Numbered from the stretch's first letter, positions 1 through 12,350 are shown. The stretch: DNA of 64,000 nt from Turbatrix aceti (GCA_963969345.1 OZ017766.1:8122001-8186000); one strand, 5' to 3'. Notes: generated by a model from the letters alone, not told the origin. Made by a program: numbers and translations.

Positions 1-418
1 AAATCGAACGAACGCGAACACTTTTGTTAATTTTGTTCGAAAAAACAAAAAAACGCGAACATTTTTGCGAACGAACACGAACGAACAACAAACTGGTTTT
101 TAGCGGAATTTATACAAAATTTTGTCCAAACTGGGCATAAAAACGTAAACTTCGGTCCTATGTGTTTTCACGTTTTTTGTGAAAGTTTTCCTACACTTTT
201 TATTGCCGAAGGCAATTGGCACTATTTGTCATTTTTGGAAAAATAACATCAATTTCGGGACCATCAAACTGATTTTACCCCAATTTTTGTTAATTTTATC
301 TGTTCGAAAAATTTATTTTTGTTCGCGAACAAACTCGAACAATCCAAATCTGTTCTCGAACGAACACGAACGCAAAAATTTGAACTTGTTCGCAAACGAA
401 CTCGAACGAACATCCCTG
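1..418 (+). mobile_element. Right part of a GTTCG-rich hAT-like non-autonomous element
   Basis: The sequence is dense in CGAACGAACACGAAC words and ends with CATCCCTG, the terminus seen on the related copies at 18019-18478 and 56370-56837. The unique centre (about 180-310) matches the centres of those copies closely. The left end lies outside the window, so no target duplication can be tested. No transposase is visible, so it is read as a non-autonomous member. Confidence 0.7.
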
Positions 419-2118
419 GTAGTGAAACAATAGGCTTAAACTTAACGCGCACGATTAAAGATAAATATTAATTAAATAACAAAAAAGAAACCAAAGGAAT
501 AGGAAAAAATGAAATTGATTGTTTCCTAACATCAGAGATTACAAAAAATAACTCAGAATCAGTGTCAACCACGTAGCCAAACAAGGCATGACACGTTGCG
601 TGGATACCTTAATCCAATTATTTTTTCGTAAAAAATCACGAAACGTTGACTGAAGACGGGATCTTACTGTATGCACTTTTACTGGTCGTTGATCAAAAAA
701 ACAAGGTTTTTTAGAAAAAACATCTAAAATTTTGACAACAGCCACTTCCGTTCCAGAAAACGCTGAAAAAAAAAAAAAAAGAAAAAAAAAAAAAAAAAAT
801 TTAAATTAAAGCACAAAACTTCGATCCTGCTGCGCTCATCATGGGCGAGAACCCAACAAAAGTCATGCAAGAAAAAACGATAACGCAAACGTATATTACA
901 ATACGCTGATTTCAGCTTTTTTTTCTGATGTGAGATTAATGTACGCAAAAATGTTTTATCAAGAAAATCACATTTTTTTTGCGTCTTCAGGATAGATAAG
1001 TCACAAATTCAATCTATGATCGACTTATCAAAAAATGTTTTCAGACAAAAAAGTTATTGGTATGTACATAAACGCTTCGTTAACATTTTCAAAAAAATGT
1101 CCATTTTGCCGCCGCATTGATTGGTCCGGCTCGTGTCTGATTCATTTTTTGGCGACGCAAATGCACTGTTATTGTCTGTGGCAATTTGTACGTACGTACA
1201 CGGATCAATTTGTGTCGCCCCATACTTTTTGTCTGCAAAGAGGAGGGCCTTTCTTTTCCATTTGTCAATTATCTTGTTATAAATATTTTCCTTGACATCA
1301 GGTGAAACACGAAATCGTGTTAGTTTACGGAAAAATGTTGAACAAAAAAAACAGATGATCGAGGAAGCATTCTTGGATGCTATTTGACATGATCAAGATC
1401 AGAAACTCTCGGATATTGTGTTTTAAAAAGCTTTTTTTTTGCCAAACGAACATGTTTTTGGGTACATAACTGGTCTAAAATTTGATATGTACTAATGTTT
1501 AGTGTTGTAATTCCCCGATTTTTTGTTGTCTACAAGGATGGAGACAGTCGCGATTCAGCAAGAGCTGAAGTTGGTGCAATCTAGTTACGGAAATCCACAC
1601 CTTTTCTAAAAATACGGAAACTTTGCTCGAGGATACAATTTCGATCGAATCGGAAAAAGGTAGTGAATACAGGTGCGGACGACGACAATCACATACATAG
1701 CTCTTCGCAGCTGGGTGCAAGTTCAAAGTTGGTAGCAGCTACTACCACAACCAACTAGCCAACTTCTTTGTCGTTCCCTTTGTGGAAGATCAAAAAAAAA
1801 GCAAGCAAAGTGGACGAACGAACGAACGAGACAGATGAATCCCTGCTTTTTCTTTCTTTTGTATCATAGTAAGCGTCCAAGTTGTTTGTATGTTAGTAGT
1901 AAAAAAAAAAAAAGTCGAAAGTCACACACAGAACAGCATTGGGGCGTACAACAGATATTTTGATCATCGCCGGAGGAATCTATATCTCGGCTGTTCGCCT
2001 CTCGGCTCGGGGCAAAAGCACAGACAGTTGTTCTTTGAGCAGACACTATTGGCTTGTTGCTTGTTTTTATCTTTTTATAGACAAACTGCATACTAAATCT
2101 GAATCATTACTCGTGACG
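419..2118. other. Non-coding stretch upstream of the first cysteine-rich gene
   Basis: I see no supported gene. There are long A runs (about 766-800), simple AT sequence and short unlinked open frames without splice support or protein-like composition. The last few hundred bases should contain the promoter of the gene starting at 2119, but I see no clear TATA element there. Confidence 0.5.
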
Positions 2119-4322
2119 ATGAAGACGATAGCGCTCTGGGCACTCATTACGGTAGGCAATTAATTAATTAATTAATTAATTATTATAATTTGAATTTTTT
2201 ACTTTGTGATTTTTTTTCAGATGATTTTTCCCTTCGCAAATGCCGAAGAACTGATAATCCGATCAAAACGTCAATCATGTGTCTGCGTTACGGTCACTTT
2301 CCCCACCCCGGATAACCTAAATCCTCTTGGCACGAATTTCCAGTGCAGCTGTGATACGGATGGTCGAACAGGTATCCGGGCAGCGACGATGGAAAAGCAG
2401 GAAGATTTGAGGATGAATTTGGAAAAAGCTCAGCAACATTTAAGACAGGCCGAAGGAAAACCTCTTTGCGAGTGCCGCGCAAATCCGTTGTACAGCTCGC
2501 TTTGGATGTCGACACAGAGCGATGATCCACCACCGTCGCCATACGGTTACCAGGCGGTTTTTCCGGTCTGGGGAAATCAGCAGCCAATGTTTGACTGCTT
2601 CTGCGCTCTATCACCGAGGGCGAACGATGATTCGGTGATCACGACACCTGCACCGGTGACAAGTCTACCGCAACTCTTGAACTACAATTTATCACCTGGA
2701 AGCCAGGGAACTTGGTATTTGGAACCTCAGAGGGGTTGTAATTGTGTCAAAGTGATTGTCAGTGTGCCGCAGAATGGTTATCGCTATGATTGTAATTGCT
2801 TCAGGGTAAGAGATTTTTTTTCTTTCGGGGAAGATTACTTCAGGGTGAGAGATTTTTTACTTTCGGCAGAGATATTTGGGAAAAACCGTTTTCGAGGTGT
2901 TTAAAACCACTTTTACCCCAGAAAAAAATTCAATTCAAATTGTTGATGCGTTCGCTGCTCCAGAGAATAAATTTATTCATCAATAGAATGTCATTTGAAA
3001 CGCTTGAAACGCATTCAGAATGTGTTTTCATGATGTAATTTGATCTTTTGCGTTTTTGGAGATCTTTTGTGGAAAAATAATTGATCGAAGACTGAAAAGC
3101 ACTTTTTTAGCCAAACGGCGGCGGGAATGCCGCAGGAGTGGCTTATCAAGAGCCATCCGCGACCCAAGGATCGGCAACGACGACTTTAACGTCGACGCCA
3201 GCGCCAGCGCCAGCAACGTTCACGTCAACGTCAACGTCCACGACGACGACAACAGCAACGACGCTGGTTCCTCCGAACCCCGCTTATGCGGAGACGGATG
3301 ACACGAGCAGTCTTAGTAGCGGTATCAATAGCATGGGTAAGTATAATATATAAGCCGGTGACAGCGTATGAATGACAAAAACCAAAAAGGATCTGGTTAC
3401 ACGAACTTGCATTCTTTGTATTTTACTAAATAATGATGATCACCGCGATCGTCCGCGCGCGCGCGCGCGCGAGCATCTTTCACACGTGTATTTATGCGCA
3501 AGCAAGCAACAAAAAAGGAACTAGCAGAGGTTGTTTGTGAAAAAAATTCAAAAAACAAAGAACAAAAAGGGAAAAGGGAAATTAAATCTTTTTTGGAGGA
3601 TTCATTTCATTTATTATATTTACCTGCGTGGCAGGGGTTACGGTTTTTTGAGAAAAATGGAATTTTTTGTTTTTGCATTTTGGTACCCTAAAGGTGGTTT
3701 TTGGTGTACCATGCAGCTCGAATTTCTGAAATTTTGGATCAGCTGATCTGCGATGGTTGCACTCGAAATTCGCACTTCAAGTAGCATTTTTCACATTTTT
3801 TTGTGTGCAAAAAAATATGTAGTCCAAGGTGTTTGTTTTTTTGCTTTCGGACTGATATACGATATCGTAATCAGTTTTTTTTTGAAGGGAGAAAAACATT
3901 TTTTTTGTACTGTACAAACCGGAATAATACTTTTTTTGTTCAGGTTGAAAAAAATGTTCAAGTCTTTTTTTTCACCTGGATTCACACCTGTGTATATTTT
4001 TTTTGTTTTAGTGCCAACAAACATCATCCAACCGATCACGACACCCTGCGTCATGATCAGGATATCGACAGGTGACATGACCTGTGCGTGCCAGGAAGGC
4101 TTCCGGCAATGTACCCGACATGTTTGCTGCAACTCTGACAGATTCCGGCCACATGAGGTGAGCCAAACAAAATTTACTAATAATTATATTTACATAAATG
4201 CAAATTTTAAAATTTAAAAATAATTTCAGTCCGCTGAGAAGAGTCGTCGCAAGGTAGCCGCAGAAGCAGCGGTCAAATGGATCGTTGATGTACTCAAAAC
4301 AGTCCGAGACAATTTTGCGTAA
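2119..4322 (+). CDS. Secreted cysteine-rich repeat-module protein A (novel family)
   Basis: Five phase-consistent exons, 2119-2151, 2221-2805, 3111-3336, 4012-4157 and 4230-4322, encode 360 residues. The first 19 residues are a signal peptide (hydrophobic core ending FANA). A dibasic RSKR at 25-28 comes just before the first cysteine pair, so a proprotein convertase cut there is plausible. Modules of the pattern CxCVxV...CxC follow (first pair C31/C33), separated by Gln/Pro-rich and Thr/Ser/Pro-rich linkers; exon 3 is almost entirely a Thr/Ala/Pro linker likely to carry O-glycans. The last part has a QC...CC motif and a basic amphipathic tail containing VDVLK. The next gene downstream shares the signal peptide, the dibasic site, the modules and the tail. 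I do not recognise the family. An extracellular, perhaps cuticle or mucus, role is inference from secretion, cysteine spacing and Thr-rich linkers. Confidence 0.8.
3236..3275 (+). repeat. ACG-rich coding microsatellite
   Basis: ACG/ACA triplets inside exon 3 of protein A encode the poly-Thr linker. Length changes here would alter only linker length. Confidence 0.6.
3449..3476. repeat. (CG)n dinucleotide run in an intron
   Basis: An uninterrupted alternating C/G run of roughly 20 bases in intron 3 of protein A stands out in an otherwise AT-rich intron. Alternating CG tracts can adopt Z-DNA. Confidence 0.7.
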
Positions 4323-5716
4323 AGGAAAAAGAAAAGAAAAAAAAACCGGACAGTACTACTGAATTTTTACTATGTGTATTTAAATCAACAGTTGTATTAT
4401 GAAAATTTTATTTAACAACTTTTTCTTCTTCTTGTTTCGCTAATATTTGCACACGCATTGTATTGTGTTCCTGATCATCTGTTTTACACAATTCTCACAG
4501 AATCAAAAACTTGATCGAAAAAAAAAATCTCTGATCAAGATCAACTTGCTCGTGTTTATGAATAAAAAAATGACTGCATTTGTTGGTTTTTTTTGTGGTG
4601 TTTGAATAAATTTGTGTATTTTTTTATGAATGATGAGGAATGTTTTTGGACACCGTGCAAAATTTGGAAGTCTACAGAATGTTTTAAAAAAAAGTGACGC
4701 CGAAATTCTGTTTCTTGTAGAATCAAAAACTTGATCCAAAAAAAATCTGATTTCTTGGATGAAAAAAATTTTTGCATTTGTTTTTTTTTTGTTTGAATAA
4801 ATTTGTAATTTTTTTTGACTTATTGATTTTTTGGGACGCATGTGCAAAATTTGGGATATCAAGGCTTTTAAAAAATGTATTTAAAAAAATGCGGAGCCGT
4901 GTAAAATTAATTTTATTGAAATTTTTGATGTCCAAAAATTTCCAAGGTGAATGCAAAAGAAAAAATTCGAATGCTGTGAAAAGTTTGGAAGTCTAATAAA
5001 ATTTTAAAAAATGTCAAAAAAAAATTGAACACAAAATGTGACCATGTACCCGTTTTATTTTTTTTGTGAGCCTCGGTTTAGTAGCTTCAAGCATTTGCAT
5101 GTCCCCTACTCAATTGCTTGTTGTCTGAAACTGTGTACTATGTACTACCTAGCACCTGTATGTTAGCTAAACTTGTTACCTGACGACGAAGACGAAATTC
5201 TATCCGCTACATCGTTGGACTTGACGATCACGATCACGATGACCAAAAACTGAATTGTCTACCAGTATGTTTGTTTTTTAAACACATGTACATATGTAGT
5301 ACTTCCGGTGAGTAGTCAGGTGGAAGAACACATCTCTCACACCTGCTCACCTGTGCACCTTTTTGGTCAATCGGAGGAAAACTTTTTAAAAAGAAGAAAA
5401 ATTTATCCTCCGACAATTCACATTTTTCCTTTTTCTGTTCCCTGGATTACATGACCAAGGATATACACAATAAAAAAAAAAAAAACTTGTGTGTGAACCG
5501 GAATCCCAGGTGACCACGCCTGCGCATGTCTTACCTGTTGTCCATTGATACTTGCCCAGGTAGTGGACACACAAATACAGACAAAAGAAGAAATAGTATG
5601 TATGGCTTACACATGCTCGTTCAGTTCTGTTATGTTCTCGCCTTCATCTTATACATACACTTTTTTATACGCGTTTGTTTTATGGTCTGACTTATGTATG
5701 TATATCTGACGGCCCG
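4323..5716. other. Intergenic region between the two cysteine-rich genes
   Basis: AT-rich low-complexity sequence with short open frames lacking start, splice or composition support. From about 5050 it becomes more balanced, probably upstream regulatory DNA of the second cysteine-rich gene. Confidence 0.5.
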
Positions 5717-5724
5717 TATATAAG
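5717..5724 (+). promoter_or_regulatory. TATA box for cysteine-rich gene B
   Basis: TATATAAG lies about 110 nt upstream of the start codon of the gene beginning at 5834, in a C/G-flanked context typical of a TATA element. It suggests transcription starts about 30 nt downstream, giving a short 5' leader. Confidence 0.55.
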
Positions 5725-5833
5725 CCAGGTGAATTTTAAAGGTTTCCGTAGTTCCGACACCTCTCTTCACACACGAATACCGTAGCCGTATTACTCGAGT
5801 CTGTTCATCTCCAATCAGGAAGAAGACAAAATA

Positions 5834-8800
5834 ATGAAGCTGGGTCTCGCCACGACAACTATTTTCGTTGTTGGAGCACTTTTGGTTGGTTTTTTGGATT
5901 TAAAAATCCTAATTTTTTGATTTTTTTTTGTTTTTTAGGTTTCCGAAGTGCAATCCGCGGCCCTAAAAGAGGGAAACAGGATAACGATTCGAAACAAGAG
6001 ACAGCAATGCATCTGCATCGTCGTCAAACCCATGACCAACCAGATTCAGTGCAACTGCGACAACTCTCAGGTTAGATATAGGATTTTTGGATGTCTAACA
6101 ATTTTTGATGCTGCTTGGATTGGCTTTTTTTTTGTGGAAACTAACTGAACTTTTAACAAAAAAAATTTGGATTTGAATTAAATTTTTTTCGAAAACACAA
6201 CAGAACGATTTTGATCCTTTTTTTTTCTTTTTTTTACCCGACAATATTTGAATGACTGAATTCCGGATTTGTAACCGAATCACCTGGTGTTTACTCAAAA
6301 AAAAAAGAATGCAAGACTGAAATGGTCATGACCAGAAACTGCAAAAAAAACCTGAACGTTCTTTTTTGCACCGGAATTTCAAAAATTGAGTAACCCGATC
6401 CAAAAACCTGAAACTTCGAGTACGCGGTTCAAAAACCCGTTTTTTTGTATTTCAGAACTCAAAATTTGTGCCACATTTTTGCTTAAATTTGAGTTTTCCA
6501 AAAACAAAATTTTGTACTTTTTTTCCAAAAAAACGTCGATTTGATCAAAAAAAATTTCATTTGAGTGGAAAATCCAAACTTTCGGGTATCCGACCAAAAA
6601 CACAAATTTTCATTTATCTGACTAAAAAACCCAAAAATTTGGGAAACTCGCCCAAAAACCGAAAACATAGTCGACCAAAATGGTCTTTTTGTAAATACAA
6701 AACACATTTTTGACAGTTGACTAACCAAAAAAATCCACGCTCGCATGCCTGTGCAAGGGAGACAAGTTTGTAGCCTTTCAGCCGTTTGAAACGACAGCAG
6801 ATCGAGTACTTACGCAGCGGGACCTTCAACGGGAGCTTCAGCAGGTTGAAGGATCGTCTGCCGGGATGGGAGACGGTTCTTCAGGTAGTAGTGCTGGAGC
6901 CCATGGCCGAGGCAGCGTTACCTGTACGTGTGTTATGGTCGTCGTCCAGCTTTCGCCATCAATGTGGGGATCACCAAGCGTCCTCCAGCGACCCCAATAC
7001 CAGTGCCAGTGTTTTAACAACAATAATGTATGCGTGATTGCTTAATTAATGATAATTAATTAATTAATTAGCTAATAATTAATTAATTAATTAGCTAATA
7101 ATTAATTAATTAATTAATTAGCTAATGCTTGAAGTGTGATTACCTGAGTGTGTTTGTGTGCCATTCTGACTTCAATCCCAAAAAATTTTTTGTGATTCAA
7201 TATTTTTTGATTCCCCTTCAGCCAGATCAGTCGTCGTCGACCCAGACCCCGCAGTACAACTGCATTCCCAACAATTATCCAGGACAGAACTGGCCCGGTA
7301 CCCTTCCCCCCACAACGACGACAACGCCCACCACGACGACGACCCAGGCACCAACGACGACGACTACGGGCTTCTCGGGATCCCCGGGCCAGACCCCACC
7401 CATCGGTAGCGGTGCAAGCCCTTCCACAGGAAACCCATGCACGTGTGTTCAGGTGACGGTCACTACCAGCGGTTCAAGCACGTACAACTGTGATTGCAGC
7501 GGCGCTTTGGTAATTTTCTAGTCTTTTTTATGGTCTTGAAACGAAATTTTGGTATCTTGACACGAAAATTTTGGTATCTCGAAACAAAAATGCGGGTTTT
7601 TGACACGAAATTTGAAAATTCGTGTTGAAACCTAAAAACGCGCGAAATCGATCGTTTGAACGTTTTTTTCTTTTTTTTTACCTTGAATTGATGGTTTTTG
7701 GGTTTTTAATTGGATTGTTACCCTGGGATGTCACTTGCACACCGATATTTTACCCTGAACCCAAATTTTTTTGCACGATGGTCCTGCAACGAAAATTTAA
7801 AAAATGAGATTTTTTTCATTTTTTCCAGAGCACGAATACGATCACCGGCGCCGCTCAATCGCCTACGAGCAACGGGTTCTCGCAGAACAACGCTAACGTC
7901 AACTACCTGACAAATGCCATCGGCCAAGCCAACTGCCCTCCTCAGTACCAGGATGCAACAGGCTTCAACTCTCAGATCTCATCTTTTAACGGAAATGGAA
8001 ACGGCAACAATGGATTTTTCACGACTTCAACCTCCCAGGCCCCCAATACCGCGATTTACAACCACGCTTTTAACGGAAATAACGCGGCTGCCTTTTCCCA
8101 GGCTCAGCCTGCGACTGCGTCGTACAACACCGGCACCGGTACTTTCAGCAACGGTGCATTCAACGGAAACAGTGTAAATTTCCAATCCGCACAGCAGTCA
8201 GCTCCGGTATCGTCGGCTTCGGCGTCGGTGAATCCCTACGTCAACAACTGGGGATCCAACACGGCTGGTGTTCAGCAGCAACAGCAACAACCACAGCAGT
8301 GGCCGACTTTGGCATCGTCTTCGGCCCAGACACAGACCCAGGCCAGCAGCAATGGCAACTTTGCCTATAGTGCACCCCTGATCACAGCTAATCCTCCGGC
8401 GGCTACGACAACGACTACCCAGACGCCACAGTTGTTTGCTCAAAATGATTACGGTAGGTTTAAAAAAATTACGACGGACAAAAATTTTTCTATAAAATTT
8501 GAAAAAATCTAAATTTTTTGAAAAAAATCGAAATTTTTTTGTAGGCAAATTTTCAAATAATGCAAAACAAATTAAATGGATAAAATTAAAAAATCAATTG
8601 AAAAAAATTTTTATAAACAAAGAAATTTTTTTAGCATTTTAGAAAATTTCAAAAAAAAAAGTTAGAAAAAAATTGCAAATGTGAGAAAATTTCGAAAAAT
8701 ACCAAAAAACTAAATAAAAATTTTGATGTAAAAAAAATTAATTTTAAATTTTGATTTTAAAAATCGGTGAAAATGAAACTCCATCAAATTTTTCTTTTTT

Positions 8801-9222
8801 CTAGAAAAAAAGGAATTTTAATTCCCTGAAAAAATTGTCTTGCATCAAAAAATTGTAAAACCATTTTTAAATAAAAAAATTTTTTTCACAACTTTTTTAA
8901 ATTTTTTTAAAATTGAAAAAAATTCATTTGATGCAAAATTCCGTTTTTTTCAGACAACGAACCAGCAACGACGACTTGCATTACGATCACGATCCCAACA
9001 TCCGTGCTGCAGGGTGGATCTGGATCCGGATCTGCTTCATCCTCCACTTCCGGTTCGTCGTCCAGCAACGCATGTCTCTGCGGCTCAAACTACATCCAGT
9101 GCGCCGAAAACACGTGTTGCCACAAACGCTACCGTTCGTACCAGGCAAAGGAAGAAGCGAGCGCGATGGATATCATCGTCGACGTCCTCAAAAATATCAA
9201 AGAGCGTCTCGAGACCAAATAA
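5834..9222 (+). CDS. Secreted cysteine-rich repeat-module protein B (paralogue of A)
   Basis: Six phase-consistent exons, 5834-5884, 5939-6070, 6782-7027, 7222-7509, 7829-8453 and 8954-9222, encode 536 residues. A signal peptide occupies about residues 1-24. RNKR at 35-38 precedes the first module (C41/C43...C55/C57). Further modules sit one per exon: C109/C111...C136/C138 in exon 3 and C216/C218...C233/C235 in exon 4. Exon 5 (residues about 240-447) is a long Asn/Gln/Ser/Thr/Ala-rich low-complexity region with only one cysteine. Exon 6 carries a Gly/Ser linker, a CLC...QC...CC cluster and an amphipathic tail containing VDVLKNIKE. The first four introns are phase 0, so module exons could be gained or lost without frame damage. 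I do not recognise the family; a structural or mucin-like extracellular role is inference. Confidence 0.82.
7041..7126. repeat. TAATTAAT/GCTAAT tandem repeat in an intron
   Basis: Two to three repeats of a roughly 35-bp unit made of TAAT words ending in AGCTAAT, in intron 3 of protein B. A shorter TAAT run lies at 2159-2180 in intron 1 of protein A. Confidence 0.7.
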
Positions 9223-9267
9223 AAACCAAAAAACTTGGTTTCTCGCCACGAAAAATCTTCCTACCGT

Positions 9268-9273
9268 AATAAA
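9268..9273 (+). terminator. Polyadenylation signal of cysteine-rich gene B
   Basis: AATAAA 46 nt after the stop codon, with a second one at 9349-9354. Both lie before a change to unrelated sequence. Confidence 0.5.
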
Positions 9274-9354
9274 ATGTGTTTGTAAATAGTCGAAAAAAAA
9301 CCCCCGAAACCGATTTCTTGTCTTTTGTATTATTTTATGTGTGTTGGAAATAAA

Positions 9355-10402
9355 ATCTGTCAACAACTGTAGAAATATTTAATTTTCCAGTTGGGAACGG
9401 ATCGGGGTTGGGGGATGAAAAAAGGGCACGGGGAGGGTTTTGTCTTGAGCACGATGATCGGCCACGGCCACTAGATACATATACATAACATAAATATACA
9501 TATCCAAAAAGTTGGTAGAGTCCGAGGAATTGCAAAATAACTTACAAAAAAAAAAGTTGGATGTGTGCATAGGAATCAAAGTCAAAGGCTACCCGCAGCA
9601 GTAGAAGAAGCGAGGAGAGTGGCGTCCAGGTGACAGAAGCGACTCAACTCAAAATCAGAAAAAAAAGAAGAAAAAAGTGCATGTAATAATGCGCTGTGTA
9701 TGTATGTAAGTGTGGAGGAAGAAAGAAGGCAGCATCTGCAGTAGAATGGCACCGTGCCGTCAAAGAGGTCAGACTGGGAATTTGTGTTCAGGTGATAAGC
9801 GATCCAATACCTAAAAAAACGAAAAAATGTCAAAAATATCGTAAAACTAATCATTGTTTTACAAAAATGCGCATAATTACTGTAAAAATGTATCGTTTCC
9901 CAAAAAGTCAAAACGACATTTTTTTTGCGTCCCAGGAACCAAAATGACAAAAAAATAAGTCAAAACTACAGTAAAAAAATCGTATTCTAAAAAAACGAAT
10001 GGTTTCCCCCAAAAAAAATTCATGAATGCTTTTTAGCGTTCCAGGACCCCAAAAAATAAAAATACGTCAAAATTATCGTAAAATGTATCGTTTCCTGCGT
10101 AGAAAAACATTTTTAGCCCAAAAATAACCCGATTAATGATTTTTTAAATAATTGAATCCCAAAAAAAAAACAAAAAGGCGTAAAACGACCGTAAAAATGT
10201 ATTTTCTCGGTAAATACATTTTTACGTATCGCCCACCCCCCCCCCAAAAAAAAAACGATGATTTTTTTGCGTTTTACGTTCTAAAAAATCAAAACGCCCT
10301 CGTTTTACAAAAAAAACCTCCAGAAATGTTTTTTTAGCGTTCCGGGACCTAAAAAACAAAACAAAAACATGAAATTCATCCACAAAATTTTATGTAGTTG
10401 CC
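9355..10402. other. Intergenic, with a degenerate interspersed repeat
   Basis: No gene is supported. From about 9810 to 10370 a degenerate unit recurs several times, containing GTAAAAATGTATCGTTT and a GCGTTCCAGGACC-like phrase. A C run followed by an A run is at about 10231-10255. Confidence 0.5.
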
Positions 10403-10930
10403 CTACATTTTTTTGTTAAACAAATGACCAACCTGTCTGATGCCTGGGAGGTAGAATACATACCCAATAACGGGAAGTTGTCGTGCAAAATTGATTACCG
10501 TGGGTACAAAAGATCCAAAGAGTGCAACAAAACCCCAAGTTTCGATGATCATGCCAATGATGGGCCAGCCAATGAGTACGACAATAATGCCACCAAAAAA
10601 CAATCCACTAGCCTTGACTTTGTGTCTCTGAAAGAAGAAACCAGCTGCTCGCTCGATTCCGATCACCAGGGTTAGTCCGACGACGAAGAGCAACTAAAAA
10701 GAGAAAAAAACACCTCAAAAAGAAGAAAAAATGGGGTAAAAAATGACTTACATTGCCGATTGCGAGGAGCGCTCCATCGAAGAAAAGCACAATGCCCAGG
10801 AAGACAAAAGTGACGCCAAAGAGGGTCAACCCGATGCCGATTTCTGAAAAAAAAAATCAAAAAAATTATAAAAAAATAATAAAAATGAAAAAAAAAACTA
10901 ACGTTTCGTGTTACTGATTTCAAAGTTCAT
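10403..10930 (-). CDS. GOLT1: Got1/GOLT1-like Golgi vesicle transport protein
   Basis: Three phase-consistent minus-strand exons (10903-10930, 10752-10843, 10403-10693) encode 136 residues, about the usual length of the Got1 family. Four hydrophobic segments are visible. Family landmarks are the N-terminal IGIGLTLFG, the [12 protein letters not shown] segment, then a conserved [14 protein letters not shown] stretch and [11 protein letters not shown]. Got1 proteins are small tetraspanning membrane proteins needed for ER-to-Golgi and Golgi traffic. The ATG was chosen because an upstream ATG is out of frame; a TTTTTTAG 13 nt before it could be a spliced-leader acceptor. The gene is divergent to the one at 11426, with 495 bp between start codons. 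Confidence 0.93.
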
Positions 10931-11425
10931 TGCACATGGAATCCTAAAAAATAGGCAATCAGTGAATTTGTTGGTTGTAGTAACGTGTCACTCGTCGCGT
11001 AGCCTCGAGGAAAGAAAGGAGTGGTGGCGTGAGCAGAGAAAGTGTTGAACGTAACCGTGAAGTGAAAAACGAAGAAAAAAAAAGATCGTAGCCAGCGCGT
11101 GCGCAAAAATAAAAACAACCAAAACACAAGAATCGATGGCAAATGCAAATTCACGGGTCTACAAGGCAAAAAAAGTTCCCACTCATTCACGAAGGAGAAT
11201 CTGGAATCTAGATAGCCAAAAATCCTTCCTTGCCAACGCAACGAGAAAAAGACTAGTCTTTGACTTTCGCGTCGAAACCCTTTGCAGAGTCGTGTGTGTC
11301 AACTTTTGCGATGATTTTGTGCGCTTTTATGCAGGGAAGGGACACTGGCTTAATCTATCGGTCTGTCCCCGCGTTTAATCGTCCTTCTTTCGAGAGTAGT
11401 AAGCCGCTCAGGTAAACTGAAGAAC
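10931..11425. promoter_or_regulatory. Shared divergent intergenic region
   Basis: This 495-bp gap separates the starts of two head-to-head genes, so both promoters must lie here or within the genes. No TATA element is evident. A CTCAG acceptor at about 11407-11411 lies just before the plus-strand start. Confidence 0.4.
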
Positions 11426-11803
11426 ATGCTCTTGTCGAGGATACGTCGTCTCCCGGTCATCAAGCTTTCAAATGGAAAATCAATTTGGAAGGAAAAGTCT
11501 CAACTTTGCCTCCCAAAAGGCGGCGAAAAACTTTCTTTTGGACTTGTAAGCATTTTTTATTTAAAATAAATATAAAAACTATTTTTCACGCTTCAAAATC
11601 CCACAAATTTTTAGACATTCATCGGCGGATTCTTCGCGGTTGTAGCCATTTTCGGTTACGGTCATTTTCAAGCTGGCATGAATCCAGACTCGAAATGGGG
11701 AGATCTCGGAAGAATAATCGCAAACGACGGCTTGGGATACTTTTTCAAGAATAAGAAATCCGAGGATACTCTGTCGCCGGATATTATTCGACCTATGCAT
11801 TAA
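11426..11803 (+). CDS. Small single-TM protein, possibly mitochondrial
   Basis: Two exons (11426-11545, 11615-11803) encode 102 residues. The N-terminus is basic and free of acidic residues (MLLSRIRRLP), as in mitochondrial targeting sequences. One hydrophobic segment, TFIGGFFAVVAIFGYG, lies at about 41-56, followed by a soluble tail ending SPDIIRPMH. Size and layout resemble small respiratory-chain accessory subunits, but I cannot assign a family, so that reading is inference. AATAAA follows at 11851. Start choice: first ATG after a possible trans-splice acceptor (CTCAG). Confidence 0.7.
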
Positions 11804-11850
11804 AAACATTTTTAGAAATATATGTTAGGATGTACTATTTTTGATTTGAC

Positions 11851-11856
11851 AATAAA
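11851..11856 (+). terminator. Polyadenylation signal of the small TM gene
   Basis: AATAAA 48 nt after the stop codon. Confidence 0.5.
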
Positions 11857-11884
11857 AAAATACAGAAAAATCGGCTGAAAGTGG

Positions 11885-12350
11885 CATGATACGGTTGTTT
11901 TTACCGAATTACTGCCGGAAAATATGTGGTTTTATGAAATGTTACTTTTTTACGATTGTTTTCGCTGCGGAATGTTACTTTTGTAAACGAACGTAATAGG
12001 ACGTTACTTTTTTACGGTAATTTGCGCTGCGGAATGTTACTTTTGTAAATGAACGTAACAAACTTGTTTTATAACATTTTACTTTTCTTCGCTGCAGAAC
12101 CTGACAATCGCAAAGGAACGTAACCAAAAACATTACATTTTTACGGTAGTTCTTTTGGACTTTCGTTAACGAACGTAACCAACTTGTTTTTCCAAAACTT
12201 GACTTTTTTACGGTAGTTTGCGCTGCCGAATCTTACTTTTGTAAATGAACGTAACCAACTTGTTTTATAAAAATCATACTTTTTTACGGTAGTTTGCGTT
12301 GAAACCCCTTCCTATCGTAAATGAAACACGAATTCGCGAACAATATTTTT
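11885..12350. repeat. Tandem array of about 80-bp units
   Basis: Roughly five to six diverged units, each containing a TTACTTTTTTACGGTA phrase, a GCGCTGCGGAATGTTAC phrase and AACGAACGTAACCAACTTG. The array fills the gap between the small TM gene and glyoxalase I. Confidence 0.75.
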
